Both the position numbers and the translations under genes were made by a program. The notes beneath the pieces are model-generated. The model was not told the origin of the DNA and searched no databases. It was given only the letters and a program-made list of their open reading frames with translations. Positions 25,147 to 35,528 of a stretch of DNA of 64,000 nucleotides are shown here, in pieces; positions within the stretch are counted from its first letter, which is position 1, and each line of letters begins with the position of its first letter. Source of the stretch: Marinobacter sp. LQ44 (GTDB lineage: Bacteria > Pseudomonadota > Gammaproteobacteria > Pseudomonadales > Oleiphilaceae); contig NZ_CP014754.1 of assembly GCF_001447155.2 (NCBI RefSeq), positions 2,604,001 through 2,668,000 of the forward strand, read 5' to 3'.

Positions 25147-26142
25147 TCAACCGCCGGCACCTTCCTGCCAACGGTTCCGAACCTCCAGTATCGCCGGCAG
25201 GCAACGGAAGAAGACTTCAACCAGTTGTGGGTCAAAGTGCTGGCCACTTTGCTCGCGAATCAGATCGGTCGCCTGGTCAATGGGCCAGGCTTTTTTATAG
25301 GGGCGCTCGCTGGTCAGGGCATCGAATACATCGGCGAGTGCGACAATTCTTGCAGAGACAGGAATGGCGTCTCTTTTCAGACCTCTTGGGTAGCCGCTTC
25401 CGTCCCACTTCTCATGGTGGTTAAGGGCAACTTCCCGCGCCATGTTAAGCAGGTCTGAGCCATCCTCACCAATGATCTCTGCGCCGATCTCGGCGTGGCG
25501 TTGCATCACGGCCCATTCATCCGGGTCGAGTTTTCCGGGCTTCTGCAAAATGGCGTCGGGGATGCCGATTTTTCCGACGTCGTGCATTGGTGCGGCGTTG
25601 AGCAGGGTGTCTGACCAGGCTTCGCCCAATCCGGCCTCCAGGGCAATCAGCCGGGAAAAGTGGCTCATGCGGATAACGTGCAGGCCGGTTTCGTTATCCT
25701 TGTATTCGGCAGCGCGCCCAAGCATCTGGACCACCGCAAGCCGGGTTTCCACCAGCTCGTCTATACGCACCAGCGACAGGTGGGTTTTGACCCTGGCCCG
25801 GACGATCGATGCACTCACCGGCTTGGTGATGTAGTCCACGGCGCCCAGCGCAAATCCTTTCGCTTCGTCTTCCGCCTCGGCCAGTGCCGTGACAAAAATC
25901 ACCGGAATGTTCCGAGTTGCCGGATTGGTTTTCAGTGCCTGGCATACCTGGTGGCCTGTCATTTCGGGCATCATCACATCCAGCAGGATCAGGTCGGGTC
26001 TCTCTGCCGACGCCAACTTCAGCGCCCGCTCGCCGTCTTTGGCGAACAGCATCCGGTAGTCATCGGAGAGAATATTGCGAAGCACCTGGAGATTGGCGGG
26101 TTCGTCATCCACCACCAACAGGGTGCGGGTGTCTGTGATCAT
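25147..26142 (-). CDS. Response regulator with HD-GYP domain (cyclic-di-GMP phosphodiesterase)
   Basis: A 331-residue RpfG-like protein. The receiver domain (residues 1-125) has VVDDEP, phospho-acceptor Asp in [10 protein letters not shown] (about 54) and the switch Lys in DYITKP. The HD-GYP domain (about 145-320) keeps the metal-binding HD in [13 protein letters not shown] and the family signature [11 protein letters not shown], so phosphodiesterase activity is expected. Its ATG overlaps the stop of the MHYT hybrid kinase by four bases. The pair looks like sensor and output: the kinase would phosphorylate this receiver and thus control cyclic-di-GMP breakdown. Confidence 0.92.
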   Translation of the reverse strand: MITDTRTLLVVDDEPANLQVLRNILSDDYRMLFAKDGERALKLASAERPDLILLDVMMPEMTGHQVCQALKTNPATRNIPVIFVTALAEAEDEAKGFALGAVDYITKPVSASIVRARVKTHLSLVRIDELVETRLAVVQMLGRAAEYKDNETGLHVIRMSHFSRLIALEAGLGEAWSDTLLNAAPMHDVGKIGIPDAILQKPGKLDPDEWAVMQRHAEIGAEIIGEDGSDLLNMAREVALNHHEKWDGSGYPRGLKRDAIPVSARIVALADVFDALTSERPYKKAWPIDQATDLIREQSGQHFDPQLVEVFFRCLPAILEVRNRWQEGAGG

Positions 26143-29045
26143 GAACGTTCCTCCAGGGTATCCCGATACTGCTGCAACAGGTCTGCGGCTTTCTCAGGCT
26201 CAAACTCCGCCATGGCATCAGCAACATCGCTGGCCAGCTGCTCTGGAAGTCCGGGTTTCAGATGTGCAAACAGATGGTCTGGCAGCTCGCCGTGCTGCAA
26301 GCGATCAATGACTTCAGCCAGAGCAGCTGCGCTTGTTCTTTCGTCAGGGAAGACGGTTCGTTGCGTTTCAGGCTCGTCCAGGGCTGGGCGGGTTTCAAGC
26401 CAGGCACGGATTTCTGCGTAGCGAATGTCCAGAGAATGCCAAAGGTGATCCGCAATCGGCTGGTTTTGGGCCAGGGCAGACTCAAGGCATTCAAGGGCGT
26501 CAGCCAGAGCTTTGAGCCCCAGATTGCCCGCAACACCGCGCAGACGGTGGGTTAGACTTGCGGCATCCGGCGCCCGGGTTTGCTCGCGCAGCGTATCGGG
26601 CTGGTTATCCTCTGAGCTCAAAAAACGGGCGACCGCTTGTTGGTGAGTGATTGCATCAGGCCAGAGCTGGGTGATCACTTTATCATCAACCACGGTCAGT
26701 TCGTGGACCTCTCGCCGGTTAACGGCGGCGCCGGCATCAATACCCAGTACTCGCGCAATTTCCCGGGTCAGCTCCGGTAAATCAATCGGTTTGATGGCAA
26801 AGCCGTCCATGCCGGAGTCTAGGGCTTCTCTGCGGTCGTCTTCCAGAACACTGGCAGTCAATGCAATCACTGGGGTGGAGTGGCGGTTTCCGGCCGCCTC
26901 ACGCTGACGGATTAACCGGGTAGCCTCGTGCCCGTTCATTTCCGGCATCTGGACATCCATCAGGATCAGATCAAAGCTTTCGTGGCAAGCACGCTCAAAG
27001 GCTTCGCGTCCATCGCTGGCCGTGGATACCGTGTGATTGCGCTGTGCCAAGAGGGTTGAGAGCAACTCCAGGTTCTGGGGCACATCGTCGGCCACCAGAA
27101 TGCGAAGAGGTGGCAGGGTGGCTTCAAGATCAGAATGGTGTTCCTCTGCGACGGGTTGCCCCGGTTGTAGCGGCAGGTTTATCCGGAAGGTCGAGCCCTG
27201 GCCGAGCGCGCTGGTTACGGCGATGTCGCCCCCCATCAGCTCTGTCAATTGCCGGGCGATGGTGGTGCCAAGGCCGGTGCCACCAAATCTCCGGGTCATA
27301 CTGGCATCGGCTTGGGTGAAAGGCTCGAAAATCGTGTCGATTCTGTCGGCGGCGATACCGATACCGGTATCTTCGATCAGGATGGTCACTTTTTCTGTTT
27401 CTGATTGTTGAACCTTCAGGGTAACGCCGCCGGTTTGGGTAAATTTGACGGCATTACTGACCAGATTAAGCAGTACCTGCTGGATTCTGAGTGGGTCGCC
27501 TTTGAAGTGTTCCTGTGCCTGATAATCCAGTTTCAGAAACAGCCCTTTGCGCCCCGCATTCAGAGACTGGGTTGCGATGATTTGTTCGCACAGTGCCCGC
27601 AGGCTGAAATCCCGGTGCTCCAGTTCGGTGTGGCCGCCATCCAGTTTGGCAGTATCCAGAATGTCGTTAAGCAAATTGAGCAGTGACCGGGCTGAGGTTT
27701 TGACCAAGCCCAGATGCCTGGCCTGGGATTCATTCAGAGGGGTATCCAGCACCAGATCGGTGAAACCGATGATGGCGTTCATCGGGGTGCGAATCTCGTG
27801 GCTCATGTTGGCCAGGAAGGCGCTTTTGGCGGCCGCGGCCTGCTCTGCCTCTTCCTTGGCCCGCCGAAGGTCGGTCTCCATCCGGTGCCGTTCGGTAATG
27901 TCACTGATGAAGCCAACGAAGGTGCTGACGCCACCGAGCCGGGCTTCGCCAATGGCCAGGCGCACGGGAATCTGGTGACCGTCCTTGTGGAGCGCCCAGA
28001 CTTCCCGGCCAGAACCGATGATTTTACGTTCGCCGGTTTGCAGATAGTTTTTGAGATAGCTGTCGTGGGCATCCTGATGGGGGTTGGGCATCAACATGCG
28101 CACATTCTTGCCTACCACTTCGTCTGCGCGGTAACCGAAGATCCGCTCAGCGGATTCGTTGAACGATAAAATGATGCCTCGGTCGGAAATTTTGATAATG
28201 CCGTCGACGGCCGCATCGACAATGGCTTGTAGCTCACCCGCGGTTTCGAGACTACGCCGCATCAGTGCCCGGTAGCGGACGATGGCATTGATACCGGCAG
28301 CCATCAGGCTGAGCCCAACAGTAATGAACGCAATGGCAAGAGCGAGAGCGGTATGCTGGTTGCTGCCGGGAAGAAAATCCGGGTCGGGCTGTCCGATAAA
28401 TCGGGCAGCCTCCATGGCCGTGTAATGCATGCCGGCGATGGCCAGTCCCATGACTGTGCCTGCCAGCAGTCGGCGACTGAAACCGCGCATCCGGGTTCTT
28501 TGGCGTAAACCGAAACTGATCCATAACGCGAGCGTGCCCAGCAGCACCGCAACGACAATGGACAGAGCGAACAGAAGCGGGTCATAGCGCAGGGCGGGGC
28601 CGATTTCCATGGCGGCCATCCCCAGGTAGTGCATGGCACCGATGCCGGCACCTACCACCACGCCGCCGCTGAGCAATCTTGGGGCGGTGATCTCCTGCTT
28701 CGATAACAGGCTGAGTGCAACCCATGAGGCAAGCAGACTGGGAGCGGAGGACAACGCGGTGATCCACGGGTGATAGTGCACATGGGTCGGCACTTCAAAC
28801 GCCAGCATGCCAATAAAGTGCATGGACCAGATGCCAAAGCCGAGCGAAGCGGAACCGCTGAACAGATGCATGCGGTGAATGAACACAGTGCTGCTTCGTC
28901 TTGCCGCTGCCGCCAGTGTCAGCGCCATGTAGGATGCGCCAACGGCAATCAAAAGTGACAGAACCACCAGTTCGGCATCGTACTGGCCGGTGACCAGTCT
29001 CTCTGCGGCGGGGTTCAGGACAAAAAAGTGATCAAACGCCAGCAC
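26139..29045 (-). CDS. MHYT-PAS hybrid histidine kinase with receiver and Hpt-like domains
   Basis: A 968-residue sensor. An N-terminal MHYT domain of seven membrane segments (about 20-245) carries the copper/gas-sensing-type motifs MHFIGM, MHYLGM and MHYTAM. Then come PAS (about 265-390), HisKA with [14 protein letters not shown] (phospho-His about 420), ATPase with NAVKFT and GGTGLG (one residue GTT after it is unusual where GLA is common), a receiver with [11 protein letters not shown] (about 655-775), and a C-terminal Hpt-like domain with [13 protein letters not shown] near 845. This is a complete phosphorelay in one protein. It overlaps the HD-GYP regulator downstream, its likely target. 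The MHYT sensor is proposed in the literature to bind O2, CO or NO. Confidence 0.92.
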   Translation of the reverse strand: MLAFDHFFVLNPAAERLVTGQYDAELVVLSLLIAVGASYMALTLAAAARRSSTVFIHRMHLFSGSASLGFGIWSMHFIGMLAFEVPTHVHYHPWITALSSAPSLLASWVALSLLSKQEITAPRLLSGGVVVGAGIGAMHYLGMAAMEIGPALRYDPLLFALSIVVAVLLGTLALWISFGLRQRTRMRGFSRRLLAGTVMGLAIAGMHYTAMEAARFIGQPDPDFLPGSNQHTALALAIAFITVGLSLMAAGINAIVRYRALMRRSLETAGELQAIVDAAVDGIIKISDRGIILSFNESAERIFGYRADEVVGKNVRMLMPNPHQDAHDSYLKNYLQTGERKIIGSGREVWALHKDGHQIPVRLAIGEARLGGVSTFVGFISDITERHRMETDLRRAKEEAEQAAAAKSAFLANMSHEIRTPMNAIIGFTDLVLDTPLNESQARHLGLVKTSARSLLNLLNDILDTAKLDGGHTELEHRDFSLRALCEQIIATQSLNAGRKGLFLKLDYQAQEHFKGDPLRIQQVLLNLVSNAVKFTQTGGVTLKVQQSETEKVTILIEDTGIGIAADRIDTIFEPFTQADASMTRRFGGTGLGTTIARQLTELMGGDIAVTSALGQGSTFRINLPLQPGQPVAEEHHSDLEATLPPLRILVADDVPQNLELLSTLLAQRNHTVSTASDGREAFERACHESFDLILMDVQMPEMNGHEATRLIRQREAAGNRHSTPVIALTASVLEDDRREALDSGMDGFAIKPIDLPELTREIARVLGIDAGAAVNRREVHELTVVDDKVITQLWPDAITHQQAVARFLSSEDNQPDTLREQTRAPDAASLTHRLRGVAGNLGLKALADALECLESALAQNQPIADHLWHSLDIRYAEIRAWLETRPALDEPETQRTVFPDERTSAAALAEVIDRLQHGELPDHLFAHLKPGLPEQLASDVADAMAEFEPEKAADLLQQYRDTLEERS

Positions 29046-29145
29046 GCGGAATACCTGTCAGAATTCGGGAAGCCCAGTTTGAGTACGTTAACAGTACAGG
29101 TTTCGTTCAGATATCGTCTTTTTGTTTTATTTGTGTTCAGGTTTG

Positions 29146-30414
29146 CTATGCCATCACACGGTTTTTTCCTTGTCGCTTGGCACGGTAAAGTTGCTGGTCT
29201 ACCCGCTCGAGCAGGCCGGTGGGCGTATCGTTCACCTGCGATTCCGTCACTCCGATAGACAGGGTTATACGGCCTGCATCATCAAAGTTTGAGCCAGCCA
29301 TCTCAGAGCGAATACTTTCGGCAATCGTCAGGGCTTTCGGAAGGTCGCAGAACGGCAGGAGCACAATGAATTCCTCACCGCCCCAGCGTATGCACTTGTC
29401 TGTTTTCCGGGTCTGGTCCATCAAAATCTCCGCCACAGCTTTGATGATTTCGTCGCCCCGCGGGTGGCCGTGGGTGTCGTTCACGGCTTTGAAATCGTCA
29501 ATGTCGGTCATCAGCAGGCAGAACGAGGCTTCTTTCTCCTCGGCCTGAATAAGCGCGATGTCCAGCTCGATCTCGCCGGCCCGGCGATTCAGCAGGCCGG
29601 TCAGGGAATCGTGGGAAGCCTGCTCTCGCAGTTTCAGTTCCTCAAACACCCGGTCGGTCATGTCTTTTATGATGCTGATAAAGTGGGTGATTCTGCCATC
29701 CGAGCTTTTGACTGGCGTGATGGTTTGTTGGCAATGAATTTCATGGCCATTTTTGTGCCGGTTGGTCACCATGGCCCGAAAGGGCAACCCCTCGTTCAGG
29801 TGTCGCCATAGGCCTTTGTAAAACGTATTGTCGTGTTTGCCGGATTTCAGCAACGAGGGCTTTTTGCCCACCACCTCGTTGGGGCTGTAGCCGGTAATGA
29901 TCTCAAAGCCCTGGTTGGCAAACTCAATCACGCCATCGGCGTTGGTGATGAATATACCGTCGTAGGCCGCATCGATGGCCTTGGCAAAAAGGTTGCCGGT
30001 GGATTGCTCGGCATGCAGTTGGGTAATGTCTTTCTGGATAGAGATAAAGTAGCGCAGTTCGCCCGATGCACTGCAAATGGGTGAGATGGTCCATTCCACC
30101 AGATAGGGGCGGCCATTTTTCCGGTAATTGATGGTGGAGCCGTTGAAAGAGACATTCTTTTGCAAAGCGGCGGTCATTCGGTCGATCACACTTTGTTCGG
30201 TGAGCGGCCCCTGAAGCATGCGGGGATTCTCTCCCAGGAGTTCGTCCAGCGGGTAACCCGTCATGTTACAGAATGCCGGGTTGGCGTAGATGATACGACG
30301 ATCCGCCCCGGTTATCAGAATGGAGTTAAAGGACAACTCGGTAGCGGTGCGCAGCAGCAACAGAGAGTCTTCATTGGAAGTGCCGGATAGCGAAAACGGA
30401 GTGTCCGGGTTCAA
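29146..30414 (-). CDS. PAS-PAS diguanylate cyclase
   Basis: A 422-residue cytoplasmic cyclic-di-GMP synthase. Two PAS domains (about residues 20-130 and 145-255; YANPAFCNMTGYPLDELLGENPR in the first, key residues N, F, TGY, G) are followed by a linker helix and a GGDEF domain (about 265-420) with SLTGLLNRRAGE, intact GGEEF and an RKTD inhibitory site five residues before it. No membrane segment or signal peptide is visible. It lies 100 bases upstream of the MHYT kinase gene on the same strand, so it may share transcription with the HD-GYP gene, putting synthesis and breakdown of the messenger in one unit. Confidence 0.92.
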   Translation of the reverse strand: MNPDTPFSLSGTSNEDSLLLLRTATELSFNSILITGADRRIIYANPAFCNMTGYPLDELLGENPRMLQGPLTEQSVIDRMTAALQKNVSFNGSTINYRKNGRPYLVEWTISPICSASGELRYFISIQKDITQLHAEQSTGNLFAKAIDAAYDGIFITNADGVIEFANQGFEIITGYSPNEVVGKKPSLLKSGKHDNTFYKGLWRHLNEGLPFRAMVTNRHKNGHEIHCQQTITPVKSSDGRITHFISIIKDMTDRVFEELKLREQASHDSLTGLLNRRAGEIELDIALIQAEEKEASFCLLMTDIDDFKAVNDTHGHPRGDEIIKAVAEILMDQTRKTDKCIRWGGEEFIVLLPFCDLPKALTIAESIRSEMAGSNFDDAGRITLSIGVTESQVNDTPTGLLERVDQQLYRAKRQGKNRVMA

Positions 30415-30565
30415 GGGCGTTCCTGCAAGGGTTTGATTTATTGTGGTTGGAGTCTAGTCAGCTTTGTCTAAACACCGGTTGCTGTCAACGCGTGGAAATC
30501 CCTATTCTGCGCGCCGGATAGCGGTATTCATCCCAGCAATAGCGAACATTCATCGGCGTTGAGTT

Positions 30566-30576
30566 GAACTATGTTC
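30566..30576. promoter_or_regulatory. Small dyad upstream of acnA, candidate operator
   Basis: GAAC-TAT-GTTC is a perfect short dyad about 47 bases before the acnA start, and a related half (GAACATTCAT) lies about 22 bases further up. It is in the divergent gap between acnA and the PAS-GGDEF gene. The regulator is not known, and a chance occurrence is possible. Confidence 0.25.
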
Positions 30577-30610
30577 ATTCGATGCAATAGTTAGTGTAGA
30601 TCACACCAAG

Positions 30611-30616
30611 AGGAGG
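30611..30616 (+). promoter_or_regulatory. Strong ribosome-binding site of acnA
   Basis: AGGAGG, the full consensus, stands six bases before ATG 30623 and fixes the acnA start. Confidence 0.85.
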
Positions 30617-30622
30617 CTCCGC

Positions 30623-33382
30623 ATGTCGAACACCTCACTGAGCAAAGACAGCCTGAATACCCTCTCCACCCTGAGCGCGGGTGGCAAGACCTACCATTAT
30701 TACAGTCTGCCCAAGGCGGCCGACACCCTGGGCGATCTCAACCGCCTGCCGTTCTCGCTGAAAGTCCTGATGGAAAATCTGCTGCGTAACGAGGACGACA
30801 CCACGGTTGACCGCTCCCACATTGACGCCATGGTGCAATGGCTGAAAGACCGCAGCTCAGACACCGAGATTCAGTTCCGCCCAGCCCGGGTGTTGATGCA
30901 GGATTTCACTGGCGTGCCCGGCGTGGTGGATCTGGCGGCCATGCGCGAGGCGGTAAAACAGGCCGGCAAAGACCCGGCCCTGATCAACCCGTTGTCACCG
31001 GTGGATCTGGTGATTGACCACTCGGTGATGGTGGACAAGTTCGGCAATCCGTCGGCCTTTAAGGATAACGTCGCCATCGAGATGGAGCGTAACCAGGAGC
31101 GCTATGAATTCCTGCGCTGGGGCCAGCAGGCCTTCGACAACTTCCGCGTGGTGCCACCGGGCACCGGTATTTGCCACCAGGTGAACCTGGAGTATCTGGG
31201 TAAGACCGTGTGGCAGAAAGAGGTGGACGGCAAAACCATCGCCTACCCGGATACCCTGGTGGGCACCGACTCTCACACCACCATGATCAACGGCCTCGGC
31301 ATTCTCGGCTGGGGCGTTGGAGGTATTGAAGCGGAAGCTGCCATGCTGGGCCAACCGGTATCGATGCTCATTCCCGAAGTGGTGGGCTTCAAGATCACCG
31401 GCAAGTTGCGCGAAGGCATCACTGCCACCGACCTGGTGTTAACCGTGGTGGAAATGCTGCGCAAGAAAGGCGTGGTGGGTAAGTTCGTGGAGTTTTACGG
31501 CGACGGTCTGAAAGACATGCCGGTGGCGGACCGGGCCACCATCGCTAACATGGCGCCGGAATACGGGGCCACCTGCGGCTTCTTCCCGGTGGACGATCAG
31601 ACCCTTACCTATATGCGCCTGACCGGTCGCGATGAAGAATTGCTGGATCTGGTGGAAGCCTACGCCAAGGCGCAGGGCCTGTGGCGGGAGCCGGGGCACG
31701 AACCGGTATACACCGACACCCTGGAGCTGGATATGGGCGATGTGGAAGCCAGCCTTGCTGGACCGAAGCGTCCCCAGGACCGGGTGGCCCTGAAAAATAT
31801 GAAAGCGTCATTCGAGCTGCTGATGGAAACCGCCGAAGGTCCGGCGCAGAATCAGGAGAGCAAGTTGGCATCGGAGGGCGGCCAGACCGCAGTAGGTGTG
31901 GATAACAGCTACGAACACCCGGCCAGCCAGCCACTGGAAATGAATGGCGAGAAAACCCGGCTCGATCCGGGTGCGGTGGTGATCGCGGCGATTACCTCCT
32001 GTACCAACACTTCCAATCCCAGTGTGATGATGGCCGCCGGCCTGATTGCCAAAAAGGCGGTGGAGAGGGGCCTTAAAACCAAACCCTGGGTGAAAACTTC
32101 ACTGGCGCCGGGCTCCAAGGTGGTCACCGAGTACCTGAACGTGGCTGGCCTTCAGGACGACCTGAATCAACTGGGTTTCAACCTGGTGGGTTATGGCTGC
32201 ACCACCTGCATCGGTAACTCCGGCCCGTTGCCGGATGCCGTTGAGAAAGCCATCAACGAGGGAGATCTCACTGTCGCCTCGGTGCTGTCCGGAAACCGGA
32301 ACTTTGAGGGCCGGGTACATCCACTGGTTAAGACCAACTGGCTGGCGTCGCCGCCCCTCGTGGTTGCTTATGCGCTCGCCGGAAACGTGCGGCTGGATCT
32401 GAGTAAAGACCCCCTGGGGACTGACAAAAACGGCAAACCGGTGTACCTGAATGACCTCTGGCCCAGTCAGGCGGAAATCGCCGAGGCGGTCGAGAAGGTC
32501 AAAACCGACATGTTCCGCAAGGAATACGGCGAGGTATTCGAGGGCGACGACATCTGGAAGTCCATCAAGGTGCCGGAAAGCAAGGTGTATGAATGGAGCA
32601 ACAAGTCCACCTATATCCAGCATCCGCCGTTTTTCGAAGGCATGGGCGAGCAGCCCGAGCCCATCGAGAACATCAAGGATGCCAACATCCTGGCCCTGCT
32701 GGGAGATTCTGTCACCACTGACCACATCTCCCCGGCCGGCTCCTTCAAGGCCGATACCCCTGCTGGCAAATACCTGCAGGAACACGGCGTGGAACAAAAA
32801 GACTTCAACTCCTACGGCTCCCGCCGGGGTAACCACGAGGTGATGATGCGTGGCACCTTCGCCAACGTGCGTATCCGAAACGAGATGCTCGATGGTGTGG
32901 AAGGCGGTTTCACCAGGTTTGTGCCTACCGGCGAGCAGATGGCCATCTACGATGCCGCCATGAAGTACCAGGAGCAGGGCACGCCGCTGGTGGTGATCGC
33001 CGGCAAGGAATATGGCACTGGCTCAAGCCGGGACTGGGCCGCCAAAGGCACCCGACTGCTGGGCGTCAGAGCCGTGGTCGCGGAATCCTACGAGCGCATC
33101 CATCGCTCCAACCTGATCGGCATGGGTGTGATGCCCCTGCAGTTTCCGGAGCGCACGGATCGCAAGAGCCTGAAACTGACCGGTGAGGAAACCATCAGCA
33201 TCGAAGGGTTGTCGGGCGAGATCAAGCCGGGGCAGACCCTGACCATGACGGTGACCTACAAGGATGACTCCACCAAGAGCTGTGAGCTGAAATCACGGAT
33301 TGATACTGCTAACGAGGCGGTGTATTTCCAGCATGGTGGGATTCTGCACTATGTGGTTCGGGAAATGCTGAAGAGCGCCTGA
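30623..33382 (+). CDS. acnA: Aconitate hydratase A
   Basis: Interconverts citrate and isocitrate through cis-aconitate in the TCA cycle, in the cytoplasm. The 919-residue length fits bacterial AcnA. The 4Fe-4S ligands are Cys460 in [10 protein letters not shown], and Cys526 and Cys529 in [10 protein letters not shown], with the spacing of the E. coli enzyme. Other blocks are [15 protein letters not shown] near 235, [10 protein letters not shown] near 697 and [10 protein letters not shown] near 794. A polar insert of about 30 residues around 395-430 (rich in Glu, Gln and Ser) lengthens the protein slightly. It is transcribed alone; kinase genes lie downstream on the opposite strand, and a hairpin with a C-tract follows the stop. 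Confidence 0.97.
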   Translation: MSNTSLSKDSLNTLSTLSAGGKTYHYYSLPKAADTLGDLNRLPFSLKVLMENLLRNEDDTTVDRSHIDAMVQWLKDRSSDTEIQFRPARVLMQDFTGVPGVVDLAAMREAVKQAGKDPALINPLSPVDLVIDHSVMVDKFGNPSAFKDNVAIEMERNQERYEFLRWGQQAFDNFRVVPPGTGICHQVNLEYLGKTVWQKEVDGKTIAYPDTLVGTDSHTTMINGLGILGWGVGGIEAEAAMLGQPVSMLIPEVVGFKITGKLREGITATDLVLTVVEMLRKKGVVGKFVEFYGDGLKDMPVADRATIANMAPEYGATCGFFPVDDQTLTYMRLTGRDEELLDLVEAYAKAQGLWREPGHEPVYTDTLELDMGDVEASLAGPKRPQDRVALKNMKASFELLMETAEGPAQNQESKLASEGGQTAVGVDNSYEHPASQPLEMNGEKTRLDPGAVVIAAITSCTNTSNPSVMMAAGLIAKKAVERGLKTKPWVKTSLAPGSKVVTEYLNVAGLQDDLNQLGFNLVGYGCTTCIGNSGPLPDAVEKAINEGDLTVASVLSGNRNFEGRVHPLVKTNWLASPPLVVAYALAGNVRLDLSKDPLGTDKNGKPVYLNDLWPSQAEIAEAVEKVKTDMFRKEYGEVFEGDDIWKSIKVPESKVYEWSNKSTYIQHPPFFEGMGEQPEPIENIKDANILALLGDSVTTDHISPAGSFKADTPAGKYLQEHGVEQKDFNSYGSRRGNHEVMMRGTFANVRIRNEMLDGVEGGFTRFVPTGEQMAIYDAAMKYQEQGTPLVVIAGKEYGTGSSRDWAAKGTRLLGVRAVVAESYERIHRSNLIGMGVMPLQFPERTDRKSLKLTGEETISIEGLSGEIKPGQTLTMTVTYKDDSTKSCELKSRIDTANEAVYFQHGGILHYVVREMLKSA

Positions 33383-33390
33383 TAGCCAGT

Positions 33391-33431
33391 GGGGGAAGCC
33401 GGCGCTTAGTCTCCGCTTCCCCCCCCCCCCC
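33391..33431. terminator. Hairpin merged with a 13-base C-tract after acnA
   Basis: GGGGGAAGC (33391-33399) can pair with GCTTCCCCC (33415-33423); the right arm runs into an uninterrupted stretch of 13 C residues (33419-33431). There is no T-run on the plus strand. It sits between convergent stops, so it may work as a terminator, but the homopolymer is the unusual part. Confidence 0.45.
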
Positions 33432-33458
33432 TGCTATCGGGGCTGGTTGGTCACCTGA

Positions 33459-35528
33459 TCATGACGATTCTGAGGGTTCAGGTGGCTCCAGCGGTATTTC
33501 AAGCCAGAAAGTTGCCCCTTCGCCCTCAGTAGATTCGAAATCCACACTGCCACCCATCTGAACCATGATCTCTCGAGTGATGGCCAGTCCCAAACCCGTG
33601 CCTTGCCTGCCCCTTGTACTGGAGCTGTCGGCCTGGGCAAATTTCTGGAAAATGCTTGCCCGGAAGCTGTCGGGAATGCCAGTGCCCTGGTCTGTGACCA
33701 AGATTCTGACATGATCAGGGAGTAGTCTGGTAGAAACCTTTATGTTAGCACCCGCCTCTGAAAACTTGGCGGCGTTAGAGAGCAGATTATTCAGCGCCTG
33801 GCTGAGGCGTTGGGGATCGAACCAGGCCGTTTTATCCGGGTGATCCTGCTGGTGGAAAACCTGTATCTGCCGGCTTTCCAGGTAAGGCGCCAGGCGCTCG
33901 ATCGATTCCTCAATAACCGGGACGACAGGTTGTTTGGCTGGGTGCATGGGCATGCGGCCGGATACCAGTTTTTCAATGTCGAGCAAATCATTGATCAGGT
34001 GTTTGAGTTGTTCGGTGTTTCTAAGGGCAATAGACACCATTTGCTGAGCTTTCTCGGGCAAAGGGCCCAGAGAGCCGCTATTGATAAGGCCCAGCGAACC
34101 GGCAATCGAGGTCAGGGGTGTGCGAAGCTCATGGCTTACCGTGGAAATGAACTGACTCTTCATTTCCTCGATTTTGTGGCGCTCATCAATATCCACAATA
34201 TATCCGTGCCATAGTACGCTGTCATCGGGCAGTCGTTCGGGCTGAGCTTTGCCCTCAACCCAGTGCCAACCATCGTCTTGCCAGCGAATACGGTATTTCT
34301 GTATCCATGGGGTCAAATTCTCCGCCGATGACCGTATCGAATTGGCGACGATGGGCAAGTCGTCCGGGTGAATACGTTCAAACACCGGCGAAGCATCTTT
34401 TGCAGCCTGCTCTGCGGTGACCCGGTAAATGGCCTGGATCCCGCCACTGGTATAGGGAAAGGTGCTATGGCCGTCGGGCCACAAGCGGTATTGATAAAGC
34501 ATGCCCGGCGCGTTCGCGACCAGTTTGTCGAGGACTTCAGTGTGCTTTTGCTGCTGAATAATATCGGCAACCCAGCAACCAAGAAGGTTGACGAAAGTCT
34601 TTTCCGTTTCCGTAAATCCAGGGCGGCGTGGGGTGCTTGAGGAGAAGTTCAGCGTGCCGAACAGTTCATCATCAATCCACACCGGCGCAGCCAGATAGCT
34701 TTCGAGCCGGAATTGCCGGTAACAGGGGTGTTTGTTGAAGTGGGAGCGTGCCATATGATCAATGGCGAGAACACTGGCGTGGGCCGCCAGAAGTGAGCAG
34801 TAGGTTTGTTCCAGTGGGAAGGTCGTGCCATTTTCCAGAGAAGTCCGGTGACGCTCATGGTGCCACAGGACCGTGTAAACGCCGCCAGTGATGTTGCTGA
34901 CAATGGCGGTATCCATTTTGAGATATTGAGTCGCAATGACAAGAGCGCGTTCGATTCGCTCAGAGACGCTACCGCTGGAATCCAGAGAAATATCATTCAG
35001 GATATTCAGTGCCTGGGTTCTCTCCGCATAGTAGGTCCCGAGCTCCTGATACTGAAATTCCCGCTCGACCAGTTGAGCAAAATCGCGCAGCGTCCTCTGA
35101 TCGTCGCTGGAAAAAGTTCTCGGCGTCCTGTCGATCAGGCACAAGGTGCCTAATCGAAACCCATTCCGGTCCTCCAGTGGTGCGCCGGCGTAGAAGCGGA
35201 TATCGGGCTCGCCGGTGACCAAGGGGTTGTCTAAAAATCTTTCGTCCTCCAGTGCATTTTCAACGACAAAAGTATCGGCGCCGAGGATTGCATGGCCACA
35301 GAAGGAAATGTCGCGGGCCGTCTCGCGAACGCCGAGGCCGTAGCAGGATTTGAACCACTGGCGATCCCTGTCAATTAGGGAGACCAGGCATATGGGTACA
35401 GCAAAGGTCCTGGCCGCGAGCCTTGTAATTCGATCAAATCGTTCTTCTGGCGGTGTGTCCAGTAGCTGAGTTGCTTCCAGGGCAGACAGCCGTAAAGCTT
35501 CGTTTTGCGGCCGGTCCGGCGTTCTCAT
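33459..35528 (-). CDS. GAF-GAF-PAS histidine kinase
   Basis: A 689-residue cytoplasmic sensor kinase. The first GAF domain (about 15-170) has TPPEERFDRITRLAA and FCGHAI; a second GAF (about 185-325) contains TYCSLLAAHASVLAIDHM; PAS with GGIQAIYRVTAEQA follows at about 340-455; HisKA has SHELRTPLTSIAGSLGLI (phospho-His about 466) and the ATPase domain NNLLSNAAKFS and GTGLGLA. There is no receiver or membrane segment. It overlaps the upstream Cache-domain kinase by four bases, and their HisKA and ATPase parts are closely similar, so they look like paralogues. They lack a receiver between them, and the divergent Hpt-REC-GGDEF protein is a plausible partner. Confidence 0.9.
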   Translation of the reverse strand: MRTPDRPQNEALRLSALEATQLLDTPPEERFDRITRLAARTFAVPICLVSLIDRDRQWFKSCYGLGVRETARDISFCGHAILGADTFVVENALEDERFLDNPLVTGEPDIRFYAGAPLEDRNGFRLGTLCLIDRTPRTFSSDDQRTLRDFAQLVEREFQYQELGTYYAERTQALNILNDISLDSSGSVSERIERALVIATQYLKMDTAIVSNITGGVYTVLWHHERHRTSLENGTTFPLEQTYCSLLAAHASVLAIDHMARSHFNKHPCYRQFRLESYLAAPVWIDDELFGTLNFSSSTPRRPGFTETEKTFVNLLGCWVADIIQQQKHTEVLDKLVANAPGMLYQYRLWPDGHSTFPYTSGGIQAIYRVTAEQAAKDASPVFERIHPDDLPIVANSIRSSAENLTPWIQKYRIRWQDDGWHWVEGKAQPERLPDDSVLWHGYIVDIDERHKIEEMKSQFISTVSHELRTPLTSIAGSLGLINSGSLGPLPEKAQQMVSIALRNTEQLKHLINDLLDIEKLVSGRMPMHPAKQPVVPVIEESIERLAPYLESRQIQVFHQQDHPDKTAWFDPQRLSQALNNLLSNAAKFSEAGANIKVSTRLLPDHVRILVTDQGTGIPDSFRASIFQKFAQADSSSTRGRQGTGLGLAITREIMVQMGGSVDFESTEGEGATFWLEIPLEPPEPSESS

